From Streptomyces tanashiensis (lineage in GTDB: Bacteria > Actinomycetota > Actinomycetes > Streptomycetales > Streptomycetaceae), in assembly GCF_014648895.1 (NCBI RefSeq), contig NZ_BMRZ01000011.1, positions 124,001 to 188,000 on the forward strand: a stretch of DNA of 64,000 bases, given 5' to 3'. A program made the translations under genes and the position numbers. Below are positions 1 through 9,943 of this stretch, one piece after another (the first letter of the stretch is position 1; the number at the start of each line of letters is the position of its first letter). The notes beneath the pieces were generated by a model that saw only the letters and a program-made list of their open reading frames with translations, made no database searches and was not told the DNA's origin.

Positions 1-2
1 AG

Positions 3-2477
3 GCCGACCGGACCCCGAGCGATTCCACGATCGTCGTCGCGGCCGCGCAGCGCGGTGACGTCGTCCGGATCGAGGTCCGCGGCCCGTACGCGGGCGGCGA
101 CCCGGTCCACGGGCCCGTCGTGCGCGGGATCGTGGCGGCGCACGCCGGTGTCGTGCAGACGCACGAGGTGCCGGGGACGAGCGGCGGCGCGTACGTCCTG
201 GAGGTGCCGCTCGGCGCGGGCCGGGGCACGGTTCCCGCGCCGGCGAGGAACGACGCGCCCTCGGGCGGGCGCGAGGCCCTCGCCCTGCCCGCCCAGGCCT
301 CGGGTCCCGTACCGGCCTCCGGGCCTCTCCACACCTCCGGTCCCGTCCCCGCCTCCGTGTCGGGTCCCGTCCCTGCCTCCGGACCTGTTCACCCTTCGGG
401 TCCCGTCCCGGCCTCGGTCTCCGGGCCCGTCCCCGTCTCCGGTCCCGGCGTCGACTCGCCGTCCGTCGCGGCTCCTGGCGGGATCCCCGGTGCCGGCACG
501 TCCCCGGACGCGGCCGCCGAGACCTCCGGTGGCGGACGGCGGCGGGCCCGGCGCGGCTCCACCGACGCCTTCCTGGAGAGCGCGGTCGCGCCCGAGGGCG
601 AGGCGCCGGGCGGTGCCGAGCCCAGTGGCCGGCGACGTGCCCGTACGGGAGAGCCGGCCGGGCCCGCCGAGCTGATCCCCGCCCAGCAGAACGCGGCCGT
701 GGACTCCGCCGCGCCCGCCCCCGTGGAGCCCACCGGGCGCCGTCGGGGACGGCCCGCCGAGGGTTCCGTGGTGACCGCCGCCGAGGGCGCGCAGGGGCGT
801 GCCGCGCTCGGTGCGGCCGTGCCGCCGCAGGGCGTCGCCGTCGAGCCGGCCGGGGTTCCCGCCCTGGCCCGCGCCCTGCCCGCCGTCGCCTCCGCTCCCG
901 AGCAGGACCCGCAGGCCCCGGCGCAGCCGAGCGGCCGCCGCCGGCGCGCGCTGGCCGCCGCGCAGGAGCGGGCCGCCGCGGCCGAGGCCGGGCCCCGCAC
1001 CCCGTTCGCGCTGCCGCCCGCCGACGCCGACCGTGACGCCGAGACGTCTCTCCCGGCCGCCGCTCCCATGGCCGGCCCGCTGCCGCTCTCCGACGAGGGG
1101 CAGCACGAGGCCGTACGGGGCGTCCCGGGCGCCGACCACACGCCGCCGCAGCCCCACCCTCATGTGCCGTCGCAGGCCGAGGAGGCGACGGCGGTCGAGC
1201 CGACCGGGCGGCGCCGGGCCATTGCGGCTCCGCGGCCGGAGGAGGCGCCGCAGCCCGCGCCGCAGTCCCTGCCGCAGCCGCAGCCCGCGCCGGCGAACGG
1301 GACCGGCACCGGCTCCGTACCGCTGCCGCCCGAGCTGCCGATGCCGATGACCGTGTCGAAGGACTCGACCCAGGGGCGGGCGTTCAGCGTCCGCACCCTC
1401 GGGCAGGGCGTTCCCTTCGTCCCGCCGGCCCCGCCGGCCGCTCAGGCCGCCCCTGCCTCTCCCGCCGCGCCCTCCAACGGTTCGGGGCGGCGGCGCAGGC
1501 TCGCCACCCCGCCCGAGGTCGACCCGCCGGTCCCGGCCGCGCTCCCCGCACCGGCCCCGGCGGCCGAGGCGAGGCCGCACCCGCAGCCCACGGCGCCGGC
1601 GCCCTCGCCGCACGACACCCCGGCCGAGGGCCGCGCGTACGCCATAGGGGCGCCCGCCGAGGGCTCCGCCGAGGGACCCGAGCCGCTCGACGGACCCGGC
1701 GGCGCGGTCGAGGTCGCCAACCGGCCCGCCCCGCGTCCCGTCGACGACGAGCTGCCTCCGGAGCCCCTCGACAACCCGCGCCGGCTGCTGGTCTGGCCCG
1801 CGCCCGACGTCTCCACCCAGCAGGCGCTGAGCGACCGCGGCTACCGGCCGGTGATCGTGCACTCCCGCGAGGAGGTCGACGCCCAGATCGCCGCCTTCCC
1901 GGCCGCGCTCTTCGTCGACCCGCTGACCGGCCCCATCACCCGGACCGCGCTGCAGTCGCTGCGTCAGGCCGCCGTCGCCGCCGAGGTGCCGGTGCTGCTC
2001 GCGGCCGGGCTCGGGCAGGCGACCCGGGAGGCGGCGTACGGCGCCGATCCGGCCGTACTCCTCAAGGCGCTCGCGCCCCGCGACAGCGAGCAGCACCCGT
2101 CCCGGGTGCTGCTGATCGAGGAGAACGAGTCCATCGCGGAGGCCCTCGCCGCCACCCTGGAGCGGCGCGGGATGCAGGTCGCGCGGGCGGCCACGGACAC
2201 GGAGGCGGTCGCGCTGGCCACCCAGTCCCAGCCGAACCTGGTGGTGATGGACCTGATGCAGGTGCGCCGCCGCCGGGCCGGGATCATCGACTGGCTGCGG
2301 GCGAACGGGCAGTTGAACCGCACGCCGCTCGTCGTCTACACCTCGGCCGACCTCGTCGAGGAGGAGCTGCCGAAGCTCGACTCCGGCGAGACCGTCCTGT
2401 TCCTCGCCGAGCGTTCGAACAGCGCCGAGGTCCAGGCGCGGATCGTCGACCTGCTCGCGAAGATCGGCACCAACTAG
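3..2477 (+). CDS. Hybrid sensor histidine kinase, C-terminal part (5' end outside window)
   Basis: The reading frame is open from the first bases of the window, so the gene starts upstream. The first ~50 codons look like the end of a HATPase domain (a stretch like VxxIVxAHxG followed by an ..LEVPL strand). A long Pro/Ala-rich linker of about 500 residues follows, with SGPVPAS-type repeats and six [ST/G]GRRR motifs (near nt 530, 624, 732, 930, 1203, 1485). The C-terminal ~230 residues (from about nt 1770) contain two receiver-like units; the second (VLLIEENESIAEALAATLE, then LVVMDLM) keeps the phosphoacceptor-type Asp in VVMDL but with an acidic pair changed to EEN. It probably phosphorelays within a membrane sensor. 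No partner regulator is adjacent. Ends 55 bp before a convergent gene. Confidence 0.75.
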   Translation, partial: ADRTPSDSTIVVAAAQRGDVVRIEVRGPYAGGDPVHGPVVRGIVAAHAGVVQTHEVPGTSGGAYVLEVPLGAGRGTVPAPARNDAPSGGREALALPAQASGPVPASGPLHTSGPVPASVSGPVPASGPVHPSGPVPASVSGPVPVSGPGVDSPSVAAPGGIPGAGTSPDAAAETSGGGRRRARRGSTDAFLESAVAPEGEAPGGAEPSGRRRARTGEPAGPAELIPAQQNAAVDSAAPAPVEPTGRRRGRPAEGSVVTAAEGAQGRAALGAAVPPQGVAVEPAGVPALARALPAVASAPEQDPQAPAQPSGRRRRALAAAQERAAAAEAGPRTPFALPPADADRDAETSLPAAAPMAGPLPLSDEGQHEAVRGVPGADHTPPQPHPHVPSQAEEATAVEPTGRRRAIAAPRPEEAPQPAPQSLPQPQPAPANGTGTGSVPLPPELPMPMTVSKDSTQGRAFSVRTLGQGVPFVPPAPPAAQAAPASPAAPSNGSGRRRRLATPPEVDPPVPAALPAPAPAAEARPHPQPTAPAPSPHDTPAEGRAYAIGAPAEGSAEGPEPLDGPGGAVEVANRPAPRPVDDELPPEPLDNPRRLLVWPAPDVSTQQALSDRGYRPVIVHSREEVDAQIAAFPAALFVDPLTGPITRTALQSLRQAAVAAEVPVLLAAGLGQATREAAYGADPAVLLKALAPRDSEQHPSRVLLIEENESIAEALAATLERRGMQVARAATDTEAVALATQSQPNLVVMDLMQVRRRRAGIIDWLRANGQLNRTPLVVYTSADLVEEELPKLDSGETVLFLAERSNSAEVQARIVDLLAKIGTN
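298..450 (+). repeat. Coding tandem repeat (SGPVPAS type)
   Basis: Imperfect in-frame repeats encoding SGPVPAS(G/V) occur five to six times in the linker of the hybrid kinase. The unit is roughly TCGGGTCCCGTCCCTGCCTC with variable spacer codons. They are part of a low-complexity linker and not an independent element. Confidence 0.7.
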
Positions 2478-2489
2478 GACACCGGCACC

Positions 2490-2529
2490 GACGGGAACGG
2501 GGAGGGCCTAGGCCCTCCCCGTTCCCGTC
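2490..2529. terminator. Bidirectional terminator, 20-bp perfect inverted repeat
   Basis: A perfect 40-base palindrome (20-bp arms, no unpaired loop; half site GACGGGAACGGGGAGGGCCT) lies between the stop of the hybrid kinase and the stop of the convergent acyl-CoA ligase gene, with 12 bp and 3 bp margins. Position and symmetry make it a shared terminator. Confidence 0.85.
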
Positions 2530-2532
2530 TCG

Positions 2533-4185
<1,653 letters not shown>

Positions 4186-4280
4186 GGGGCGTCCTCCCGG
4201 TGGGCGCTACGTGGCAGAAAGGGTGTGGAGATTCTGCGCCCGTACCGCGCGGTATGTCACTACCCGAGAGTACGTAAATT

Positions 4281-4296
4281 GCCAGTGATCACTGGC
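4281..4296. promoter_or_regulatory. 16-bp perfect palindrome upstream of acyl-CoA ligase gene
   Basis: GCCAGTGATCACTGGC is a perfect 16-bp palindrome about 95 bp upstream of the ligase start and 27 bp after the sigma-factor stop. It is unusually AT-containing for the region. It could be an operator for a TetR- or GntR-type regulator of the ligase gene. It has no spacer for a loop, so a terminator role is less likely. Confidence 0.5.
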
Positions 4297-4322
4297 GGAA
4301 GTCCACAGTCGGTCCTCCGCGC

Positions 4323-4868
4323 CTACCGAACGGGCGTCAGCTCCGGATCCTCGCGGAGCTTGCCGAGCGCCCTGGACACCGCGCTCTTGACCGTGCCGAC
4401 CGACACCCCGAGCACCTCGGCGGTCTGGGCCTCGCTGAGGTCCTCGTAGTACCGCAGGACCACCATCTGACGCTGCCTCTCCGGCAGCTTCAGGACCGCA
4501 CGCCACATCGCGTCGTGCAGCACCTGCCGCTCGGCCGGGTCCGGCTCCGGGAGACCGGCCGGCTCGGGCAGCTCCTCGCAGGCGAACTCGTCGACCTTGC
4601 GCTTGCGCCACTGCGACGTCCGGGTGTTCAGCAGCGCGCGGCGGACATAGCCGTCCAGGGCGCGGTGGTCCTCGATGCGCTCCCAGGCCATGAAGGTCTT
4701 GGTGAGCGCGGTCTGGAGGAGGTCCTCCGCGTCCGAGGGGTTGGCGGTCAGGGAGCGCGCGGTGCGCAGGAGCACGGGCCCACGCGCCCGTACGTACGAG
4801 GAGAAGGTCGGGTACGACGCGTACTGCGAGGCACCGGCGCAGACGGGGCCAGAGGGTGGCGGAGTCAT
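4323..4868 (-). CDS. RNA polymerase sigma factor, SigE-family ECF type
   Basis: A 181-residue ECF sigma factor. Region 2 includes SDAEDLLQTALTKTFMAW with the DAEDLLQ core and a following RRALLNTRTSQWRKRK DNA-melting segment; region 4 has PERQRQMVVLRYYEDLS and a helix-turn-helix TAEVLGVSVGTVKSAVSRAL. This layout is that of the actinobacterial SigE-family (TIGR02983-like) group. There is no anti-sigma gene beside it; its neighbours are an acyl-CoA ligase downstream and a secreted DUF1906 protein upstream on the same strand. Targets cannot be inferred. Confidence 0.9.
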   Translation of the reverse strand: MTPPPSGPVCAGASQYASYPTFSSYVRARGPVLLRTARSLTANPSDAEDLLQTALTKTFMAWERIEDHRALDGYVRRALLNTRTSQWRKRKVDEFACEELPEPAGLPEPDPAERQVLHDAMWRAVLKLPERQRQMVVLRYYEDLSEAQTAEVLGVSVGTVKSAVSRALGKLREDPELTPVR

Positions 4869-4954
4869 GACTCCACGCTAGGAGGGCGCGGGTACCCGGC
4901 GGATCGGCCCCAGGTCCCGACCCGCAGTCCGCCTCAGGTTGTAGGGGTGGGGAT

Positions 4955-4979
4955 GCCTCCACCTCCTCTGGGTGGAGGC
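4955..4979 (-). terminator. Stem-loop terminator after DUF1906 gene
   Basis: GCCTCCACC (4955-4963) pairs with GGTGGAGGC (4971-4979) around a 7-nt loop, 45 bp beyond the stop of the DUF1906 gene. It separates that gene from the sigma-factor gene. Confidence 0.65.
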
Positions 4980-5023
4980 CCCGGACACCCGGCTCAGGGT
5001 CACGGGGCCCACGGGCGCTCTCC

Positions 5024-6289
5024 TCAGGGGCGTCGCGAGGCGACGAACGACAGGGGGACGGGGACGCGGGCGGCGAACCGGGCGGGAGCGGTCACCCGCG
5101 CGACGGGTGCGTCCATCGCGTTCCGGTCGATCGCGAGGGTCCGTCCGCCGTACGTCTCGGTGACGTTGCCCGAGTACTGGTGGATCCGGGCGTGCGGCGT
5201 CCAGGCCTGCGGCTGCAGCACCGACTCGGTGAGCAGCGCCGGCTGCCCCCGCCAGCGCGCGAACCACATCACCTCCGGCAGGTCCTTCGTCCCCGCCCTC
5301 CGCTGCGTCTCCATGTCCCGCACCCCCGTGTCGGCGCTGCTGTAGAAGCCGGGCAGGTAGCCGAGACGCCGCACCTCCCGGTTCCAGGCGCGGACGAAGG
5401 AGAGCGTGGTCGCGGCGCAGTTCGTGTCGCCCCGCTGATAGGCCTCGATGTCGAGGTAGAGCGGGCTGCTCGTCCCGATCCCGAGGGCCTTGGCGGCCCG
5501 CACGGCGTCGCCGCCCTCCTTGGTGCCCTGCGTCACGGGAGTGCTGCCGATGGCGTACTTGCGCTTGGCGAGGGAGTCCACGCACGGGGCCTGGGAGCCC
5601 ACGAAGAGCGGCAGCAGCCGCCAGCCCATGGCGTGCGCGGAGGCGACCCAGGAGGGGGTGAGCTCCTTCTGGACGGGGCAGCCCCGCCCCCGCCCGCCGA
5701 AGTAGATCCCGACGGCCCCGTACGGCGACGCCAGCCAGGCCTTCATCACCGTGAGGGACGGCGCCTCACAGGTGTCGAACGCCTTCCCGGCGAAGTGCAC
5801 CGGCGCGGCGAGGAGGTCGGGAGTGGCGGAGTCGGGAGTGGCGGAGTCGGGGGTGGTGGAGCCCGGGGTGGTGGAGCCCGGGGTGGTGGAGTCGGCCGAG
5901 GTGGAGTCGGGGGCGGTGGGGTCGGCCGCGGTGGGGTCGGCCGCGGTGGGGTCGGCCGCGGTGGGGTCGGGGGCGGTGGGGTCGGGGGCTGTGGAGCCAG
6001 GGGCGGTCGAGCCGGACGGGGTGAGGGAGCGGGTCGTGGCGGATTCGGGCCCGGCGGCGGATTCGGGCCCGGCCGCGGATTCGGGCCCGGCCGCGGATTC
6101 GGGCGCCGTTCTCGCGGTGGCCGGGGGCGGGCCGTTCAGCAGGGCCGTCCCGGCCAGCGCCACCAGCACCGCCGCGACCACGGCCCGCGCCCCGGGAGGC
6201 GGCGCGGAGCGGGGTCGGGTCGGTGCCGACGGCGGGGCCGGGACGAGTGCGGGGGCGCCTTCGGATGCGGGCGGCGTTCGAGTGCTCAT
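5024..6289 (-). CDS. Secreted DUF1906 (glycoside hydrolase-like, Rv2525c-type) protein
   Basis: A 421-residue exported protein. The ATG at 6289 is chosen over an upstream one because MSTRTPP starts a basic/Pro-rich leader before a hydrophobic segment (AVVAAVLVALAGTALL). A low-complexity region follows: four PESAAG repeats, then thirteen 5-residue units such as DPTAA, DSTTPG and DSATP. The C-terminal ~240 residues match the DUF1906 TIM-barrel family (FDTCEAPSL, GIYFGGRG, LYLDIEAY, GFYSSADTG, IHQYSGN). The DIE motif corresponds to the presumed acidic active site. Related Mycobacterium Rv2525c is Tat-exported and affects the cell wall; a cell-wall glycan role is inferred here only from that. Confidence 0.85.
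   Translation of the reverse strand: MSTRTPPASEGAPALVPAPPSAPTRPRSAPPPGARAVVAAVLVALAGTALLNGPPPATARTAPESAAGPESAAGPESAAGPESATTRSLTPSGSTAPGSTAPDPTAPDPTAADPTAADPTAADPTAPDSTSADSTTPGSTTPGSTTPDSATPDSATPDLLAAPVHFAGKAFDTCEAPSLTVMKAWLASPYGAVGIYFGGRGRGCPVQKELTPSWVASAHAMGWRLLPLFVGSQAPCVDSLAKRKYAIGSTPVTQGTKEGGDAVRAAKALGIGTSSPLYLDIEAYQRGDTNCAATTLSFVRAWNREVRRLGYLPGFYSSADTGVRDMETQRRAGTKDLPEVMWFARWRGQPALLTESVLQPQAWTPHARIHQYSGNVTETYGGRTLAIDRNAMDAPVARVTAPARFAARVPVPLSFVASRRP
5816..6010 (-). repeat. Thirteen 15-bp tandem repeats inside DUF1906 gene
   Basis: Thirteen consecutive 15-bp units (e.g. GTCGGCCGCGGTGGG, GTCGGGGGCGGTGGG, GCCCGGGGTGGTGGA on the plus strand) encode Thr/Ser-Ala/Pro-rich pentapeptides of a linker. 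Units stay in frame, so copy-number changes would lengthen or shorten the linker without frameshift. Confidence 0.9.
6039..6104 (-). repeat. 18-bp tandem repeats inside DUF1906 gene
   Basis: Three full copies and one partial copy of GCGGATTCGGGCCCGGCC encode PESAAG hexapeptides just after the export signal. This is a separate repeat family from the 15-bp array next to it. Confidence 0.9.
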
Positions 6290-6341
6290 GGCGCGAGTGA
6301 AGATCCACCCGCCCCGCCCGGCCACCGCTGGGGCCGTCGCC

Positions 6342-7508
6342 TCAGCCGTCCGTGCCCAGGATCAACCCGGACGTGGGAACCCCCGTGCCCGCCGTGACCA
6401 AGGTCCGGGCCGCGCCGGGTATCTGATTCACCGAGGTGCCGCGGATCTGCCGGACGGCCTCCGCTATGCCGTTCATGCCGTGGAGGTACGCCTCGCCGAG
6501 CTGCCCCCCGTGGGTGTTCAGCGGGAGCGCGTCGGCCGCGACGAAGTCGGCCGCCTCGCCCGGCGCGCAGAAGCCGAACTCCTCCAGCTGCATCAGCACG
6601 AACGGGGTGAAGTGGTCGTAGAGGATGCCCACGTCGATGTCGGAGGGCGCGAGCCCGGACGTCCGCCAGAGCTGCCGGGCCACCACGCCCATCTCCGGCA
6701 GCCCGGTCAGCTCGTCCCGGTAGAAGCTGGTCATGGCCTCCTGCCTGCGGCCGGCGCCCTGGGCCGCCGCCAGGATCACGGCGGGCGGGCGCGGCAGGTC
6801 GCGGGCGCGCTCGACGGAGGTGACGACGATCGCCTGGCCGCCGTCGGTCTCCTGGCAGCAGTCGAGGAGCCGGAGCGGCTCGACGATCCAGCGCGAGGCG
6901 GCGTGGTCGGCGAGGGTGATCGGCTTCCCGTGGAAGTACGCGGCGGGGTTGCGGGCCGCGTGGCGCCGGTCGGTGACGGCCACATGGCCGAAGGCGTCCG
7001 GGGTCAGCCCGTAGGTGTGCAGATACCGCTGGGCGGCCATGGCGACCCAGGAGGCCGGGGTGAGGAGCCCGAAGGGCAGCTGCCAGCCGAGCGCGGCGCC
7101 CTCGGCGGAGGGCTCGCGCTGCTGGACGCCGGAGCCGAAGCGGCGCCCCGAGCGCTCGTTGAACGCCCGGTAGCAGACGACGACCTCCGCGACCCCGGCG
7201 GCGACGGCGAGCGCGGCCTGCTGCACGGTGGCGCAGGCGGCGCCGCCCCCGTAGTGCACGCGGGAGAAGAACGACAGCTCTCCGATGCCCGACGCCTGGG
7301 CGACGGTGATCTCGGGGTTGGTGTCCATGGTGAAGGTGACCAGGCCGTCGACGTCGGCGGGGGTGAGCCCGGCATCGTCGAGGGCCGCGCGCACGGCCTC
7401 GACGGCGAGGGAGAGTTCGCTGCGGCCCGAGTCCTTGGAGAACTCGGTCGCCCCGATGCCCACGACGGCCGCCCGCCCACCGAGGCTGTCCCTGGCGCGG
7501 ACGCTCAT
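6342..7508 (-). CDS. Thiolase-fold lipid-transfer protein, Ltp2-like aldolase
   Basis: A 388-residue thiolase-superfamily protein of the nonspecific lipid-transfer/SCPx type, close in length to mycobacterial Ltp2 (about 386). Seen motifs: VVGIGATEFSKDSGRSE at the N-terminus, HYGGGAACATVQQAALAV, ILYDHFTPFVLMQLEEFGFC and the C-terminal GEAYLHGMNGIAEAV, where Ltp2 proteins carry catalytic tyrosines. The usual thiolase nucleophilic Cys context is absent. In the steroid pathway Ltp2 performs a retro-aldol cleavage that releases propionyl-CoA and needs the DUF35 domain of ChsH2; that partner is encoded two genes upstream. Last gene of the operon; its ATG overlaps the preceding stop (ATGA). Confidence 0.85.
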   Translation of the reverse strand: MSVRARDSLGGRAAVVGIGATEFSKDSGRSELSLAVEAVRAALDDAGLTPADVDGLVTFTMDTNPEITVAQASGIGELSFFSRVHYGGGAACATVQQAALAVAAGVAEVVVCYRAFNERSGRRFGSGVQQREPSAEGAALGWQLPFGLLTPASWVAMAAQRYLHTYGLTPDAFGHVAVTDRRHAARNPAAYFHGKPITLADHAASRWIVEPLRLLDCCQETDGGQAIVVTSVERARDLPRPPAVILAAAQGAGRRQEAMTSFYRDELTGLPEMGVVARQLWRTSGLAPSDIDVGILYDHFTPFVLMQLEEFGFCAPGEAADFVAADALPLNTHGGQLGEAYLHGMNGIAEAVRQIRGTSVNQIPGAARTLVTAGTGVPTSGLILGTDG

Positions 7509-7888
7509 CGCGTCACCTCCACGGTGACCGTCCCGGTGACGTGGTTCCCGAGTCCGTTGGCGCCGACGACCCGGACGCTCGCCGTGTCCCCGTCCACCTC
7601 GGTGATCGTTCCGGTCAGGACCATGGTGTCCCCGGGGTGGTTGGGGGCGCCGAGCCGGATGGCGACCCTGCGGAGCACGGCCCGGGGGCCGAAGTGGTCG
7701 GTGATGTACCGGCCGACGAGCCCGTTGGTCGTGAGGATGTTCATGAAGATGTCCGGGGAGCCCTTCTCCCGCGCCAGCTCGGCGTCGTGGTGCACGTCCT
7801 GGTAGTCGCGGGAGGCGACGGCCCCGGCGACGATCAGGGTGCGGGTGATCGGGATCCTCAGCGGCGGCAGCTCGTCACCGGGCTTCAT
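7505..7888 (-). CDS. MaoC-like dehydratase, ChsH1-like subunit
   Basis: A 127-residue single hotdog-fold MaoC protein, near the 129 residues of mycobacterial ChsH1. It contains the hydratase-type segment VASRDYQDVHHDAELA with the conserved Asp and His, and GSPDIFMNILTTNGLVGRY. In the igr pathway ChsH1 pairs with ChsH2 to hydrate the unsaturated steroid propenoyl-CoA. The ATG at 7888 overlaps the stop of the upstream dehydrogenase by 4 bp and its own stop overlaps the thiolase start, so translation is coupled through the operon. Confidence 0.85.
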   Translation of the reverse strand: MKPGDELPPLRIPITRTLIVAGAVASRDYQDVHHDAELAREKGSPDIFMNILTTNGLVGRYITDHFGPRAVLRRVAIRLGAPNHPGDTMVLTGTITEVDGDTASVRVVGANGLGNHVTGTVTVEVTR

Positions 7889-8922
7889 GACAGGTCTCCC
7901 ATCGCGAGCAGGTCGCCGAGTTCGGCGAGGAGTTCGGTGCCGCAGCCCAGGTAGGCGTCGAGCTGCCGGCCCCACAGGAAGTGCCGGTGGACGGGGTGGT
8001 CGAGGTCGGCGCCCGTTCCGCCGTGCAGATGCTGTCCGGCGTGCACGACCCGTTTCCCCGCCTCGGAGGCCCACCAGGCGGCGGTCAGCGCCGCCCCGGA
8101 CGCGTCGAGGCCCTCGTCGAAGCGCCAGGCGGCCTCGTAGGCCGTGACCCGGATGGCCTCGGTGTCCATGTGGGCGTCGGCGGCCCGCAGTTGCACCGCC
8201 TGGTGGGTCGAGAGCGGCCGGCCGAACTGCTCCCGTACGGACGTGTGCTCCACGGCCCTGGCGAGGGACCCGGCACACACCCCGGCCTGAAGCCCGGCGA
8301 AGGCGATCCGCGCGGCGGCGAGCACGTCGTCGTGGGAGCTCGGGCCGCCCTGCCCGAGCCGCTCGGCCGGCGTCCCGTCGAGGACGAGCCTCGCGGCGGC
8401 CCAGGGCGCGGTGAGTTCGACGGCCTCGACGGCGGCCGCGTCCTCGGTGCGGACCAGCCACAGGACCCGGTCCTCGTCCGGTACGAGGACATGGGTGGCG
8501 TCCCTGAGCCACGGCACCCAGTCCACGGCCCCGCTGAGCCGCCCGTCGTCCCGCGAGGTGACCGCGCCCGGTGCCGGGAGCGCGCCCGTCACGACCGTCG
8601 TGCCGTCGCGGAGACCGGGCAGGAGCCGGGAGCGCTGCTCCTCCGTGCCGTGCCGGGCGACGGCGAGGATCCCGTACACACAGCTCGCGGCGAACGGCAC
8701 CTGCGCCGTCCTGCGGCCCTGCTCCTCCAGGAGCAGGACCAGGCCGAGCAGGCCGGTCTCCTCGACGGCGCCCGGCAGTCCGGCCGCGCAGAGCGCCTTC
8801 CAGAGCTCGGCGTCCGTGCCCGTCCCGGCCGCCCGCAGCCGCTCGTGGGTGGCGAGGTCGGCGAAGATCCGCCCGGCCAGCTCCCGGGCGGCCTCCTGCT
8901 CCTCGGTGGGGGTGAAGTCCAT
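7885..8922 (-). CDS. Acyl-CoA dehydrogenase, FadE28/ChsE1-like subunit
   Basis: A 345-residue acyl-CoA dehydrogenase, shorter than the usual ~390. The N-terminal helical part (MDFTPTEEQEAARELAGRIF), a weak middle beta domain (SGAVDWVPWLRDATHVLV) and the C-terminal helical domain (VREQFGRPLSTHQAVQLR, then LHGGTGADLDHPVHRHFLW) are present. The short form matches ChsE1 (FadE28), which forms an alpha2-beta2 enzyme with ChsE2 in mycobacteria. Here its presumed partner is two genes upstream, split by the chsH2-like gene. Start is 1 bp after the upstream stop. Confidence 0.8.
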   Translation of the reverse strand: MDFTPTEEQEAARELAGRIFADLATHERLRAAGTGTDAELWKALCAAGLPGAVEETGLLGLVLLLEEQGRRTAQVPFAASCVYGILAVARHGTEEQRSRLLPGLRDGTTVVTGALPAPGAVTSRDDGRLSGAVDWVPWLRDATHVLVPDEDRVLWLVRTEDAAAVEAVELTAPWAAARLVLDGTPAERLGQGGPSSHDDVLAAARIAFAGLQAGVCAGSLARAVEHTSVREQFGRPLSTHQAVQLRAADAHMDTEAIRVTAYEAAWRFDEGLDASGAALTAAWWASEAGKRVVHAGQHLHGGTGADLDHPVHRHFLWGRQLDAYLGCGTELLAELGDLLAMGDLS

Positions 8923-8923
8923 G

Positions 8924-9943
8924 TCAGTCCTCCCCTCCCGCGCGGAAGACGGGAAGCTCCAGCTCCTCGTCGACCCGCAGGAACTCCAGCCGCACCGGCA
9001 TCCCGATCCGCACCTTGTCGTACGGCACCCCCACCACGTTGCTGATCATCCGCACGCCCTCGGCGAGTTCGATCAGCCCGACCGCGTACGGAGGGTCGAA
9101 GGCGGGGAAGGGCGGGTGGTGCATCACCACGTACGAGAAGACCGTCCCGGCGCCGCTCGCCTCGACCGTGTCCCACTCCCGTGAGCCGCAGCCGGCGCAC
9201 CCCGGCAGCCAGGGGAGGCGCAGGGCCGCGCAGTCCCCGCAGCGCTGGATCAGCAGCCGGTGTGCGGCCACGCCCTCCCAGAAGCCGGCGTTGTCCCGGT
9301 TCACGACGGGCCGGGGCCGCCGCGGCGCGGGCTTCGGCTCGGGCCGCGCGTCCGCCGCACCGGACCTCGGCCCGGAGCGCGCCTCCGGCTCGGCCGTGCG
9401 GGCCGCCGGCTTCCGGTCCGGCCGGGCCGCGGGCGCGTACTTGAGGATGCGGAAGCGGTGCGTGCCCGCGAGTTCGCCGCCCGCCCGGACGTCCGTCCGC
9501 GTCGTCACGAAGTGCCCGGTGCCGAGCTTGGTGGTCTTGCGCTCCGACACGGACTCGATGACGGTGTCGAAGCCGATCTCGTCGCCCGGGCGGAGCGGCC
9601 GCAGGTACTCCTGCTCGCAGTCGGTCGCGACGACCGAGGTGTATCCGGCGCCGTCGAGGAGCGCGAACAGCTCCTCGTACGCCGACGACCGGTCCGTGTG
9701 CCCGGAGAGGCCGCCCATCGTCCACGCCTGCAGCATGGTCGGGGGCGCGACGGCGTCCGGCCCCCGGTAGGCCGGGTGGGTGTCCCCCATCGCCTCGCAC
9801 CAGTGCCTGATCATGGGCAGGTTGACCGGGTCCTTGCCGGTGCCGGCGGTGGCGGCGGACCGGCCCTCGAAGGCCACGAGCCGCTCGTACAGCCCGTCCT
9901 GCTCTTCCGCACGGCTCGTCGCGGGCCGTTCCGTACCGCTCAT
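8924..9943 (-). CDS. MaoC-DUF35 fusion, ChsH2-like
   Basis: A 339-residue two-domain protein. Residues 1-~170 are a MaoC/FAS1-type hotdog domain (PTMLQAWTMGGLSG, PLRPGDEIGFDTVIESVSE); a linker rich in Pro/Arg follows; residues ~215-339 are a DUF35 rubredoxin-like zinc ribbon plus OB fold with CGDC (x10) CAGC. This is the architecture of mycobacterial ChsH2: the MaoC part pairs with ChsH1, and the DUF35 part recruits the Ltp2 aldolase. The start overlaps the stop of the upstream dehydrogenase gene by 4 bp. Confidence 0.85.
   Translation of the reverse strand: MSGTERPATSRAEEQDGLYERLVAFEGRSAATAGTGKDPVNLPMIRHWCEAMGDTHPAYRGPDAVAPPTMLQAWTMGGLSGHTDRSSAYEELFALLDGAGYTSVVATDCEQEYLRPLRPGDEIGFDTVIESVSERKTTKLGTGHFVTTRTDVRAGGELAGTHRFRILKYAPAARPDRKPAARTAEPEARSGPRSGAADARPEPKPAPRRPRPVVNRDNAGFWEGVAAHRLLIQRCGDCAALRLPWLPGCAGCGSREWDTVEASGAGTVFSYVVMHHPPFPAFDPPYAVGLIELAEGVRMISNVVGVPYDKVRIGMPVRLEFLRVDEELELPVFRAGGED

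Noticed and set aside
5816..6104. Tandem repeats considered as a CRISPR array
   Set aside because: Units are 15 and 18 bp without spacers and stay in the reading frame of the DUF1906 gene.
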